This document shows positions 1-9,909 of a stretch of DNA of 64,000 bases, piece by piece. Location of the stretch: contig NW_027043822.1 in NCBI RefSeq assembly GCF_037102585.1, positions 1 through 64,000 of the forward strand. The letters run 5' to 3'. Below the pieces are notes generated by a model. The model was not told where the DNA came from. It did not search any database and saw only the letters and a program-made list of their open reading frames with translations. This DNA comes from Saccharomycopsis crataegensis (Eukaryota > Ascomycota > Saccharomycetes > Ascoideales > Saccharomycopsidaceae). Made by a program: the position numbers and the translations under genes. The number at the start of each line of letters is the position of its first letter. Within the stretch, counting starts at the first letter, position 1.

Positions 1-52
1 ACACCCTTACACCCTTACACCCTTACACCCTTACACCCACACCCTCACACAC
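1..52. repeat. Telomeric repeat tract (8-bp unit)
   Basis: The window opens with at least four perfect head-to-tail copies of ACACCCTT, followed by imperfect variants to about position 52. The G-rich strand therefore reads AAGGGTGT. The position at the very start of the sequence and the C-rich strand running 5' to 3' inward are what a left chromosome end should show. Many CUG-clade yeasts have longer units of 16-25 bp, so an 8-bp unit is on the short side. The tract is short, probably because assembly stopped inside it. Confidence 0.88.
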
Positions 53-70
53 TCTCTTCCCTCATCTCCC

Positions 71-247
71 TTCTCAACACCCCCACATCTTCTTTCTCCT
101 TCACTCTCCTTCTCAACACCCCCACATCTTCTTTCTCCTTCTCTCTACTCTTCATCATTATCATCTTCTTTCTCTCCCTTCTCAACACCCCCACATCTTC
201 TTTCTCCTTCTCTCTACTCTTCATCATTATCATCTTCTTTCTCTCCA
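71..247. repeat. 69-bp tandem repeat
   Basis: Two essentially identical 69-bp copies begin near 110 and 179. They contain CTCAACACCCCCACATC, then a pyrimidine stretch and TCATCATTATCATC. A shorter 39-bp partial copy starts at 71. No coding potential is supported. Confidence 0.85.
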
Positions 248-395
248 TTCTCCATTATTCTACCTTCATTCATCTTCCCCAACACCCCTACATCTTCATT
301 CTCCTTCCTTTTTTCATCTTATATTCTCCATTCTTTTTCCTACTCATCATTATCATCTTCTTTCTCCATCTCTCTTCCTTCATCTCCCTTCTCAA

Positions 396-492
396 CACCC
401 CCACTCTCTCTACTCTCCATCACTCTCCATCACCCCCACTCTCTCTACTCTTCATCATTCTCCATCACCCCCACTCTCTCTACTCTCCATCC
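396..492. repeat. 35-bp tandem repeat
   Basis: Copies start at 396, 431 and 466, each opening with CACCCCCACTCTCTCTACTC. The period is exactly 35 bp and the third copy is truncated. The repeat contains no G on the + strand. Confidence 0.85.
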
Positions 493-879
493 TTTCTTTC
501 ATCTTATTTTATCCTCATCATCACCACTTATTTATCATTCTCAACTCCCTATTTTTTCTACTTTCCATTCTCCATCCTTTTCTCCACCCTTCACCCTTCA
601 TCCCTCTCCCTATTTTTACTACCTTCTCTACCTTATATCCTCCACATCTCTCCACAATCTCCTCATACTTCCCCTACTTATCATCACACCATCACTTTCC
701 CTTCCATATCACCCATTCCAATCACTTCCTCAACACATTTCCCACTTTTCCACCAAAGAATACATCCTCTTTTCACCACTAGACACATCTCATCAAAATT
801 ACCATTCTACCTATTTTTCCACCACATTTCAACCTCAATATTTCATATTATATTCTTATCCATACCAATTCTTCGACAT

Positions 880-2200
880 TTTCAACATATCTCCTTCACT
901 TTTTTCTCAACTCCTTTTTTTCATCAAATACCCAAACATTCAATTCTCACTTATCCTCATATATGACCTTCCATCATCAAACATTCGACATCCCCATTTT
1001 TCCACCACATTTCAACCTCAATATCTTATTCAACAATCAAAATCATAATAAATATCCCTAAATATTCCACAAACAATCTCACTTTTTTTTTCACTCCCTT
1101 TTTTTTCAAAATATCTCATCATTCAATTCATCTTCATACATCTTCTCTAACAAATAATTCCATCATTTCTCAACCACATTTTCACTTCCATCTCCTATCT
1201 TTCAATCATAATCATAATAAATATCCCTAAATATTCCATAACCAATCTTACTTTTTTTCATCAATTTTTTTTTTCTAAAATACACACACATTCAATTCAT
1301 CTTCATACATACATCCGCACCATCATCCAAAATTTGACATCCCCATTTTTCCACAATATTTCTATTTTCCTCACCTACTTTTTAATCTTAATCATATTGA
1401 AATCCTTCAAAAATTCCATAAACAATCTCACTTTTTTTTTCACTTTTTTTTTCACTCTCTTTTTCTCCAAAATAAATCTCCCTCATTTCTCCACAATACA
1501 TCATTCCCCGACCTTCACACAAATTCAACATACCCTATTTTTATCTCTCAATTATTTCTCAATATTCCATATCATGATCTTATCCACATAAAATGATCTC
1601 AATTATTTCATCTAAAATCTTACTTTTTCTCTCTATCTTTTTTTTTCATTAATATCTACACATCTATTTCTCATCCATACAATAATCCCGATCTTCCTCA
1701 AAAATTACTCACCTAATTTCTCCGCCACATTTTCATTTCCCTCTCCTATTTTTTAATCTTAATCATATTAACATTTCCCAAATATTTTATAAACATTCTT
1801 ACTTTTTTCTCAATTTGATTTTTTCATAAAATACCCTACCCTTAAATTCTCACTTATACTCACATATGACCTTGGAACATCACCTCAGTTTCCCACCACA
1901 TTTTCCTTTCCATCTTCTACTTAACAATCATATCTATATTAAAATTTTGGAAATATTTCATAAACAATCTTTCTTTTTCTCTCTCACTTTTTTTTTGGAA
2001 ATACTTGACCCTTAAATTCATCTTCAATATAATACCCCGACCATCACTCGAAATTTGACATCCCCATTTTCCTCCACATTTTTATTTCCCTTTCCTCTTT
2101 TTTAATCTTAATCATATCAAATTCTCCAAATATTTCAACTACAATCCTACTTTTTCCATAGGGACCTCTTTTTCAAAAATATTCTATCCCTCAATTTTTC
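880..2200. repeat. Degenerate satellite-like array, about 178-bp period
   Basis: A recognisable module (AATATTCCATAAACAATCT, then ACTTTTTT and a second T run, then AAATAC and CATTCAATTC) recurs about eight times. The ACTTTT landmark lies near 899, 1080, 1249, 1430, 1621, 1801, 1971 and 2149. Spacings are 169-191 bp, mean about 178. Copies also share a GACATCCCCATTTTTCC block and TTTAATCTTAATCATAT. Divergence between copies is high, so the array looks old. Confidence 0.75.
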
Positions 2201-2564
2201 ATGACCCACGGCCACCGCACAACATGCTCTACCACATTTCTCCCGCAAATCTCCTTCTTATCCTCCAATATTTTTACAATCATCCCAAACTCTTCGAAAT
2301 ATGAAAATGATAATACTGCCTTCAATTTCTGACCTCATATACCTCCACAATTCACACATCCTAATCCATCCTAGCTTCAACAATAATCACATATCTTCTT
2401 TAATACTTCTCCACTTTTTTATCCTTTATTTAAAAATCATCCTCTTCTAATCCTTCCACAATACTCACACAAATCTCAATCCTCGCCATACCATCGCTTT
2501 CTTCAATATCAGACGTAATACTGCTCGCCCAATACAAAGGGGTATCTCACCCTCGTTAGCTCTC

Positions 2565-2860
2565 AATGATTTCTGCTGAAGATGTAGAGAATTCCGCTGA
2601 TTGTGGAACGGGGTCCCAAACCCCCTGAATATTTCCGCGGATTATGCCAAAACATTATGGCTGATTGTGCAACGCACATTTCAAGCGCCAATATCTCTAC
2701 CACATTATATTATCTTTCAGATAAAATTATATATTTTTGCTCAGCATCCTCTCCAGATTTCAACAGCATCATTACTAGCCATTTCCACCCAGTATTCATC
2801 ATTTAAAAATTCCGGCTGATTGTGCTGCAATGTATGGCATTCCGGCGGATTGCGCGACTG
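2565..2860. repeat. Interspersed TTCCG-CTGATTGTG motif cluster
   Basis: Variants of TTCCGGCTGATTGTGC occur near 2592, 2633, 2656, 2811 and 2841, with a weaker match near 2571. Composition switches here from G-poor to normal, marking the inner border of the asymmetric subtelomere. Short open frames at 2601-2819 run across the cluster in two frames and resemble nothing known. Confidence 0.5.
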
Positions 2861-2971
2861 TATCCCTAGGTGTATTGCAAAGGGGCTTTATTGGGTGTGC
2901 GGGTCCCCTATAACATGTTTAATAATATCAAAGATAAAATATTAATGAAAGCATAAGAATTTTATGCATTT

Positions 2972-3153
2972 AGTATGAATTTTATATTCTGTTGGTATGA
3001 ATAATTGAAGTGCAATAGTATGAACTATTTTTCTTAGATGGTTTGAATAAATCCCGCTGCGGTGGTACGAAAAATACCGGGGGTCGGTATGAATTATTTT
3101 TTGCCACTGGTATGAACATTTCCGGTGGTTGGTACGAATAAAAAATGAAAACA
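2972..3153. repeat. 23-bp-period array, eight copies of GGTATGAAT
   Basis: The core RGTATGAAT (variants GGTACGAA and GGTTTGAA) starts at 2972, 2994, 3017, 3040, 3064, 3086, 3109 and 3131. Spacings are 22-24 bp, close to two helical turns. The core and a following A/T triplet are conserved while the rest of each unit varies. The array ends about 340 bp beyond the 3' end of the transporter gene on the opposite side from its promoter. Confidence 0.75.
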
Positions 3154-3491
3154 CAGTATGTTGAAGTGCTTTGTGGGTGTGTATTTAGTCGACATCAATT
3201 AATCCAAACCTTTTTATGATTAATGGATGCGTGTTTAATGGGAAAAATGAGGAGGTAATGATGGAGAACTGTTCAAATATTCTTGCAGCGGATAAGTGGG
3301 GTCAAAATTTCAACAAGTTTATACCAAGTATAAAAATTGAAAGTAGCCAGAGGTCACTGCACTGTTTCTAATTTCTTTGATTTTCCGCTGCAGTCATCAC
3401 CGTTTTCTACGACATGTTCATAATTAAAGTAACTGGTAATATAACATATATAAAAGATAAAAAAAATTTAGATAGGAATCATAGATGAAAA
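3154..3491. other. Intergenic, 3' flank of the transporter gene
   Basis: No gene or clear signal was found. The interval holds the AT-rich 3' flank of the minus-strand transporter gene. Confidence 0.5.
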
Positions 3492-5210
3492 TTAATAATG
3501 TACGTTTTTTCCGTACATGACATTCTTGAAATTTCCAGATAAGATATCTCTGACATCCTCTCTTGTACTTCTCAAGTTTTGTTTGATAATGAAACTTGTT
3601 GGTTTACTAAAAACATCGTCAACTTCTTCCAAAGATTTTCCTTTTGTTTCAACAACAAACATGATTTGATAAATGAAACCGAGAACGGCAATCCCACCGT
3701 AAAAACCAAGAGTTAAACCAGTTTTTGTCATCTTATCAAACATTGAGCTGAAGTTGTAAGTGATGATAAAACTCCACAAGTATAACATTGTTGAGGTAAT
3801 GGTAGTACCGTAACTTCTTAAGTAAGTTGGGAAAACTTCTGCTGGAGTAACCCATGTTAATGTGGAATATGAACCAAAGAAGATCATGTAAAGAATCACA
3901 CCGGTTAAGTATAAGCCTTTAGAGGCAGCGGTGGTAGTTGGCAATAGGTATCCGATACCCACAAGAACCAAGCCGATGAAGAACCAAGGTAAACAAAAGT
4001 TTGCCCAGAAACGTCTCCCACATTTATCCATCCACAAGATTGCTGGAATGGTACCGATTAAAAGTGAGCCACCGCCGACAAGAGACATAAACACACTATT
4101 TTTGGTATCAAACCCAATTGCATGCATAACCGTAGAAAGGTAGTATAATAAACCATTAATACCAGTAAATTGACCTAAGAAGATAATAATGTTGGCATAA
4201 ATAATGGAACGTCTTGCTCTTGCATTTTTGATAAAATCGAGAACTTCAAAACGTTTCTTTGTACCATCATCCAATTTAGCTTGCTCTGCACTTTGTAACA
4301 TATCAAGGAATTCCATCTTGTTATGAATATCATCAACATCACGAAGGATCTTCCATATTCTCCAGCCATGACCAACTTTTTCCCTAGTCACGACCAAATA
4401 ACGAGGACTTTCTGGAAGGAAAATCATACCGATGAACAAAAGTGTAGAGAAGACCAATGAACTACCTAAAATAAATCTCCAAGCATCATGTACTTCGTAA
4501 AAAATAGCAGCGATGGCGTACCCAAAAACTTCACCAAGAGCGATATTGAATTGATAAAGAGAAACCAAGTTCCCTCTAATATCAGCAGGAGCACACTCAC
4601 CAACATAAGCTGGAATAACTGATTCTAAACCAATACCGACACCAATGAATATTCTACCTGCATACAATCCATGTACGTTAGGAGTGAAAGCACAAAGCAA
4701 GCCACCAATGGTATACATAATGCAAGCCACCATAATACAAATTCTTCTCCCAATTTTTTGATTAAGAGGAGAAACAATAAGAGAGCCCAAAATAGCTCCG
4801 ACAGGCACAAGGGAGCTAACAAGTGATTGCTCATGATCTGTCAAGCTTAGATCTGGAACTAAACTCACATTTGCCCCGGAAATCAAAGATTGGTCAACAC
4901 CAGAAAGCATACCACCCATACTAGCAAAGAATCCTAACATCCAAGTCATATGTCTTCTGTTTTTGAATATGATCTCTTTATTTGTACCAAACACGAGATG
5001 GTCCCACCATGTGCGTGGAGCATTAACAGCAGCAACTTGGAGCGCTTCAAGCTTTTCAAACTCCGCATCGAAATCTATACCTTCAAACCGTTCAACATTA
5101 GCGATTTTTTCAGCTTGATCGTACTTTACTTCAGTATGGCCGGAGTACGCAGACTTTTCCAGTTGAATTTCGGATTCAACCACCGTTTGTTTTTGTTCGT
5201 CACAGGACAT
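3492..5210 (-). CDS. MFS sugar or polyol transporter
   Basis: A 572-residue protein of the sugar porter branch of the major facilitator superfamily, expected to be a plasma membrane symporter or facilitator. Visible family marks are QSLISGA in the first membrane segment, the GRR loop after segment 2, GRIFIGVGIG, PESPRYL before the central loop, a long cytoplasmic loop, GQFTGING in segment 7, DKCGRR, PAEVFP near segment 10 and VVETKGKSLEEVD at the end of segment 12. About twelve hydrophobic segments can be counted. N- and C-terminal tails are hydrophilic. The ATG at 5210 is the first in frame and gives a usual family length. The substrate cannot be told from sequence. It is the gene closest to the telomere, as often seen for transporter families. 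Confidence 0.9.
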   Translation of the reverse strand: MSCDEQKQTVVESEIQLEKSAYSGHTEVKYDQAEKIANVERFEGIDFDAEFEKLEALQVAAVNAPRTWWDHLVFGTNKEIIFKNRRHMTWMLGFFASMGGMLSGVDQSLISGANVSLVPDLSLTDHEQSLVSSLVPVGAILGSLIVSPLNQKIGRRICIMVACIMYTIGGLLCAFTPNVHGLYAGRIFIGVGIGLESVIPAYVGECAPADIRGNLVSLYQFNIALGEVFGYAIAAIFYEVHDAWRFILGSSLVFSTLLFIGMIFLPESPRYLVVTREKVGHGWRIWKILRDVDDIHNKMEFLDMLQSAEQAKLDDGTKKRFEVLDFIKNARARRSIIYANIIIFLGQFTGINGLLYYLSTVMHAIGFDTKNSVFMSLVGGGSLLIGTIPAILWMDKCGRRFWANFCLPWFFIGLVLVGIGYLLPTTTAASKGLYLTGVILYMIFFGSYSTLTWVTPAEVFPTYLRSYGTTITSTMLYLWSFIITYNFSSMFDKMTKTGLTLGFYGGIAVLGFIYQIMFVVETKGKSLEEVDDVFSKPTSFIIKQNLRSTREDVRDILSGNFKNVMYGKNVHY

Positions 5211-5322
5211 TTTGTTGTGTTTGGTTTAATATTGGACAAACCGGACAAAGAAGAGAGTCTACCCTGTATTTATACGTTTTCAGAGGGAGTTTTTTTTCCA
5301 CTTTTTTTCTGAGTATGATGTC

Positions 5323-5385
5323 GCAGATTTACCCCATGGGGATGCACCTCCCACCCCACGGGCATGCAGCCCATGGGGGATCTGC
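5323..5385. promoter_or_regulatory. GC-rich inverted repeat in the transporter promoter
   Basis: An imperfect inverted repeat with arms at 5323-5340 and 5370-5385, each carrying GCAGAT and CCCCATGGG or its complement. The loop holds GATGCACCTCCCACCCCACGG. It lies 113-175 bp upstream of the transporter ATG. C4 runs resemble binding sites of Mig1-type zinc-finger repressors, a known mode of sugar transporter control, but the assignment is inference. Confidence 0.6.
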
Positions 5386-8300
5386 GTTTTCACGGACTGG
5401 ATTTTCCGAATGCGGGGGTCATTTACAATAGAATATATCTTAGCTTTTGTGCTAAAAGCCGGAATGCTTGCGCTATTTTATTTTTTGTGGAGTCACCCCC
5501 TTATACTTCTAATGCAAAGTAGTTATTGTTCTTTGTCTAATAGGAATGGGAAAAGTGGGGATACATTTTGATCAAGTCAGAATAGATAAATTATGTGTTT
5601 ATACGCCGGGTATCAATCAATAACGAAACATCATGTTGCCACTGTGCAAATAATAAAAAAAAAGGGTGTAAAAAAAATAACTTGGGTTGACCGTGTTCGG
5701 AGTATGTGCGAAAAATAAGCTAACACTGCAGAAGAGTGTGTACTATATTACGTTAATTAATCTATACTGCCGAGCATTGGCTGACCAGCTTTTTTCCTTG
5801 TCTTATTCAATTATCCGCACAGGAACAATCAATTTTCCGAGTAGGGGTTATCCAATTTTCCGCTCACAAAACAAAAAAAGGGTATTCAAAATATATGATT
5901 ATGCTTGGATAGCAAAAATTAGGACACAACAACAAGATATCTGAACCTCTTCATGATCGTTAATTTAGACATATTTGATATTTTGAATTTTAGGTGTTCT
6001 AAAAGGGAAGCTCAAACTAAAAAAAATTAGTCACCTCTATTCTCTAAGATCAATGAGTGAGTGACCTCAAATGTCACTCAGTAATTCTGTGATTTTTTTT
6101 TATTTGTCTGCGCAGTTCATGGTCACTCAATGCTTGAAATTTTGCCGATATATGTGGAAGCAGTGGACTCAGAATTTTATCAAATACCATCTACCTAATT
6201 TAAAATATAGAAATACCACAAATATGTAATAACAGAAACTGTCTCACCATATGTGGCTTCCCAACATCATTTTTCTTCATTCATGCCATATCCAAAATTT
6301 GAAACTGGAATAAGTACTTAGAAGCAACCGTCTCAAATCTCTTTAACCCCCCTCCCCCTCTCCAGAAGAATTTCATTTGATATTTTTCATTAATCTGGAG
6401 TCTTAATGCTAGTACTAGTCGTAAGGGACTGTTGCAATGCCACAATAGAAATTGACATCTTATCCACTGTGTTGATGATCCAATTAAATGACTCGGAATT
6501 TTGACATGTTTTGTGCCGTCACCAGTATAATATTATACTCATTACACCCTTTGTATTGTTGCTGGACTGGTTGTTTGGAGTTCATTTTATGAGATTGGTG
6601 ATTGACTGAAGTGAGACTCAAAACGACTAATGCAAAGATTACGATAAGATATTGTAAATAAATAAGGGGAAGTCAATTTTTTTTTTGGTTGTGTCTTCTA
6701 TATAAAATATAAGACCATATGAAAGTTTTGTTGGACCTTTGCTTGAAATCCAGTTTTGCTGTATGGAGCTATGTCTATAACTAGTCTGATATGGCGTGGA
6801 TTAACAAAAATGAAACCTTTAAACCCTAGAAGTTGATTGGCTCAATTATACCTTCAAATACTGATTTTTCACTTCTGGTATTTGCGTTGCTGTTCCGAAA
6901 AATGTTGTCCAATGGAAAATTAATCTATTGGAAATCCAAAAAATCTGCAGCCAATATTATGTTTGTGAAGTACTCTTTGAAATAAATCATAATTACTGCT
7001 GTATCTGGGAACATCACTCAAGTATGAAGGTGGTAGTAAATAAAGCTTTCTGATCCAAAAGCTTGGGCCATGGTCATAGTTTCATAGACTGCACGATTTT
7101 GAGAAATGTTTAATGTTTAATGAGAGGTCCGTAACTTGAAAAGAAGTTTGAGATACCAGCCATTCCAGAGGCATTTGTTTTAGCTGCCAACTAAGCGAGG
7201 TTATCCATATTCATTTCATCAGATAAGGAACCAACATTGATAGCTGATAAATGAGTTATATTTTTTTTGTACACCCGGAATGGAAGTTGAAATTAGCTAA
7301 TCCATTTGGTATTGTTTGTGAGATTTCCATCCCTCTTATCGTTTTCATAGTTTTTCAAAATTGATTTCCCAAAGATCCACATATTTGAGTGCTCCAGAAA
7401 CTATGACGAAAAGTTACTGCAATGCAAATGAACGAAGATTCTTCACCACGCTCGAGGGAAAATATGATAGCATTAGCAGCAATGACAACACAAAGGATAT
7501 GATTTTCAAAAACTTCTAAAATTGGATGAAAAGTTTTTTCATGGCTCTGCATATTACCTTGAGTCTCACCCCAAGCTCCAGAAGTATTCAGGGATCTTTT
7601 ATACCAAAGACAAAATACATTTTAGCCGGCGTTGCATTTAAATCAACATTTTTGCGATGCTCTATGAAAAAAGGTTGAAATATTCTCTAGCCATCGCGAT
7701 TCACACGTATTAGCAATAACTGGGCAATGAATGGGACCATTACAATGAAATTCAACTAAATCTAGCTTTATTTCCAAAGCCTGTAATGCATGTGACACCT
7801 CATAACGGATGTTTGAGCGATCGACCAGCTCATTGACCATCTATCACTGCTTTAGCAGCCACAGCTTCTTACAATCCCAAATCAGTCCAGTTAGCTCTTT
7901 AGCAATTTGGTTGGCATTTTTAGAAGAAAAAACCAATACTTTGCAATTATCGTTGAATTGTGATAGTGTATTGCTTATACTTATTGATTGTCGAAACCAC
8001 TGCAGAAGGTGAATGAGCACTAATAGAAGCATCTTTTAAGCTAAAAAATATATTGAAGTTATTTCTTTTCTTCTTCATATTGTTTGAATGGAGGTTTTTG
8101 GCATATTTATGAATAGCAAAGGAGTGAACAAAGTTTGTGCCTCATATGGTTAAAAGTCAATGGCAACTTGTATGCGAATGATGTTCCATCACTGATGATA
8201 TCACGCAAGAACCATTTCTAGATCAGTAGAAAAAAGTGATTATGGCTCATTTTAACCTACGATATTAATATCAAGGTTGATATACTATCATAAAACAATT

Positions 8301-9909
8301 GTTGATCTACTTAATATCTTCATAGCGATAAGGAAACTCCGTGTGATAGTCTTTTTCAGAGCTATTTTGCAAACCACAACGACGTAAGGAACCTTCATCT
8401 TTCTCCTCTTTATTCTGCTGTACAAGCCCAGATCAGATATCAAATACCAAAAAAAACCAATATCCGCTCTTTATTATTCATTGATTTGGTTTTATTCTTG
8501 GCAATATTTTAATCAATGGCCACAATTGTAATCCATAGCTATAGTTATAACAAAATGCGGGAATTTTTTTTACCCTTTGATTTTTTTGCATGCAAAAAAA
8601 ATATATAATAATTCTGGAGCTCTTTTCGTCTCTTGGCACACTTTAACAACCACTTGGGGGCTTTCAATGATCCGGGGTTAGCATAGAGCACGCTCCAGAC
8701 TAATGACGGATTTCTATTCTGTGGATTAAAATTTCTGGTTTCACAAGTAACAAGGAGGTAGGAGATATGAAATTGTATAAAAAATTATCCATTCGCTAAG
8801 TCTTCATTTAATGAATTCATCGTACAAATAGTGCACTACCAACAGACAAAAAAATATACTGTCCCACCAATAGCTAGACCTAATTCATCCTGAAACATAC
8901 AAATGCCTTGCAGTCAGAACTATAGGGTAGATCAACAGAAGGTGAATTGGAAAAAAAAAGTTGAAAAATACAAAACCGGACAACTTTGAGATACGGGCTT
9001 TTTATTAATGAAACCTGTACTTTTCCCAAGTGCAGCTAAATAACAACTACGATACCTCCAATACAATCAGCTCCCTGACTACTCACTCACTAGACCGCAT
9101 ATATAAAAAAAACACGCTAGGTACTACTAACTATAGGGACATACTATTTAGACGTTGTGGCAGGAGATCAAATTTCTTTAAAAAAAATTTTTAAGTGCAT
9201 GCATGCCCTATACGAACAACCCGAATTTCAAGAGATGTCACGTAGGTGGATCGCCATGTAAAAATGGAGCAGTTAATGGATGATCAAAGGACTGCTTTTA
9301 AATTGGCTTAAATATTTAGCTTATATATTTAGCTTATTCAGTGTATCATCATACAAAGTAATCTTGATGGCCAAATCTGCTAATTATTTGAATATTTCAA
9401 TTTTCCATTATTACCCTGTCGATTTACAAATGCGTACTAGTCTCTAGTGTTGTTAAAGTAATATAAAAAGTAACGGATGAAAAGCACGTAGCATTCATTA
9501 TAACAACAAAACAATTGATGAATAAATTAAATACTAGATTTTGAAGCTGCTACGCTATATAAATATAATATCTATATCCGTGTGTATTTAGTAGGTAGTG
9601 CTTGGTTTCGAAACCAGAAGGTACTAATGCAGATTAATGCATCTTAGATTGGTTATCCAACAAAAAGTGTCCTATTATGGTATGGTATTGGACAAAAAAA
9701 TTTGATATGTCAACCTTAGATAATCCACAAACAAAAAAAAAAAAAAAGAATACAAATACCTCACAAGTGGCCTCATTATACACCTTCATGGAACTGCCAT
9801 TTGGTAAATAAACCCTTGTTACCCACTCTTTTTATTGTTCTATACTATCACTGCTACTGGTATATTCATCAATTATTACTAAACACTTCACTGTACTATT
9901 GGAATTGTA
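5386..9909. other. Subtelomeric gene desert with possible remnants
   Basis: About 4.5 kb without a credible intact gene. It is AT-rich with normal base asymmetry. Short frames at 5687-5944 (+), 7355-7552, 7643-7840 and 7844-8032 (all -) have mixed, protein-like residue content. The three minus-strand frames lie end to end between about 8032 and 7355, which could be a decayed gene, but no family was recognised. A 14-bp perfect palindrome sits at 9603-9616. Confidence 0.5.
9603..9616. promoter_or_regulatory. 14-bp perfect palindrome
   Basis: TGGTTTCGAAACCA is perfectly self-complementary and lies about 300 bp upstream of the oxidoreductase ATG. It could be a dimer binding site. No specific factor is assigned. 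Confidence 0.3.

Larger units (their letters stand above)
1..2200. repeat. Strand-asymmetric, G-depleted subtelomere
   Basis: The + strand contains no G at positions 1-757, and G stays very rare to about 2150, where most occurrences sit in short motifs such as GACATCC or ATGACC. The complementary strand is therefore nearly C-free, which is the same asymmetry as the telomeric G strand. Open frames here, for example on the minus strand at 45-248, only reflect the biased composition and repeats and are not genes. Confidence 0.9.

Noticed and set aside
45-248. 67-codon repetitive minus-strand frame
   Set aside because: It is produced by the 69-bp repeat and the base-skewed strand. There is no promoter and no protein-like sequence.
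1334-1591. 85-codon + frame in the subtelomere
   Set aside because: Its Phe/Ile/Ser/Thr-only composition follows from G-free DNA within the 178-bp array.
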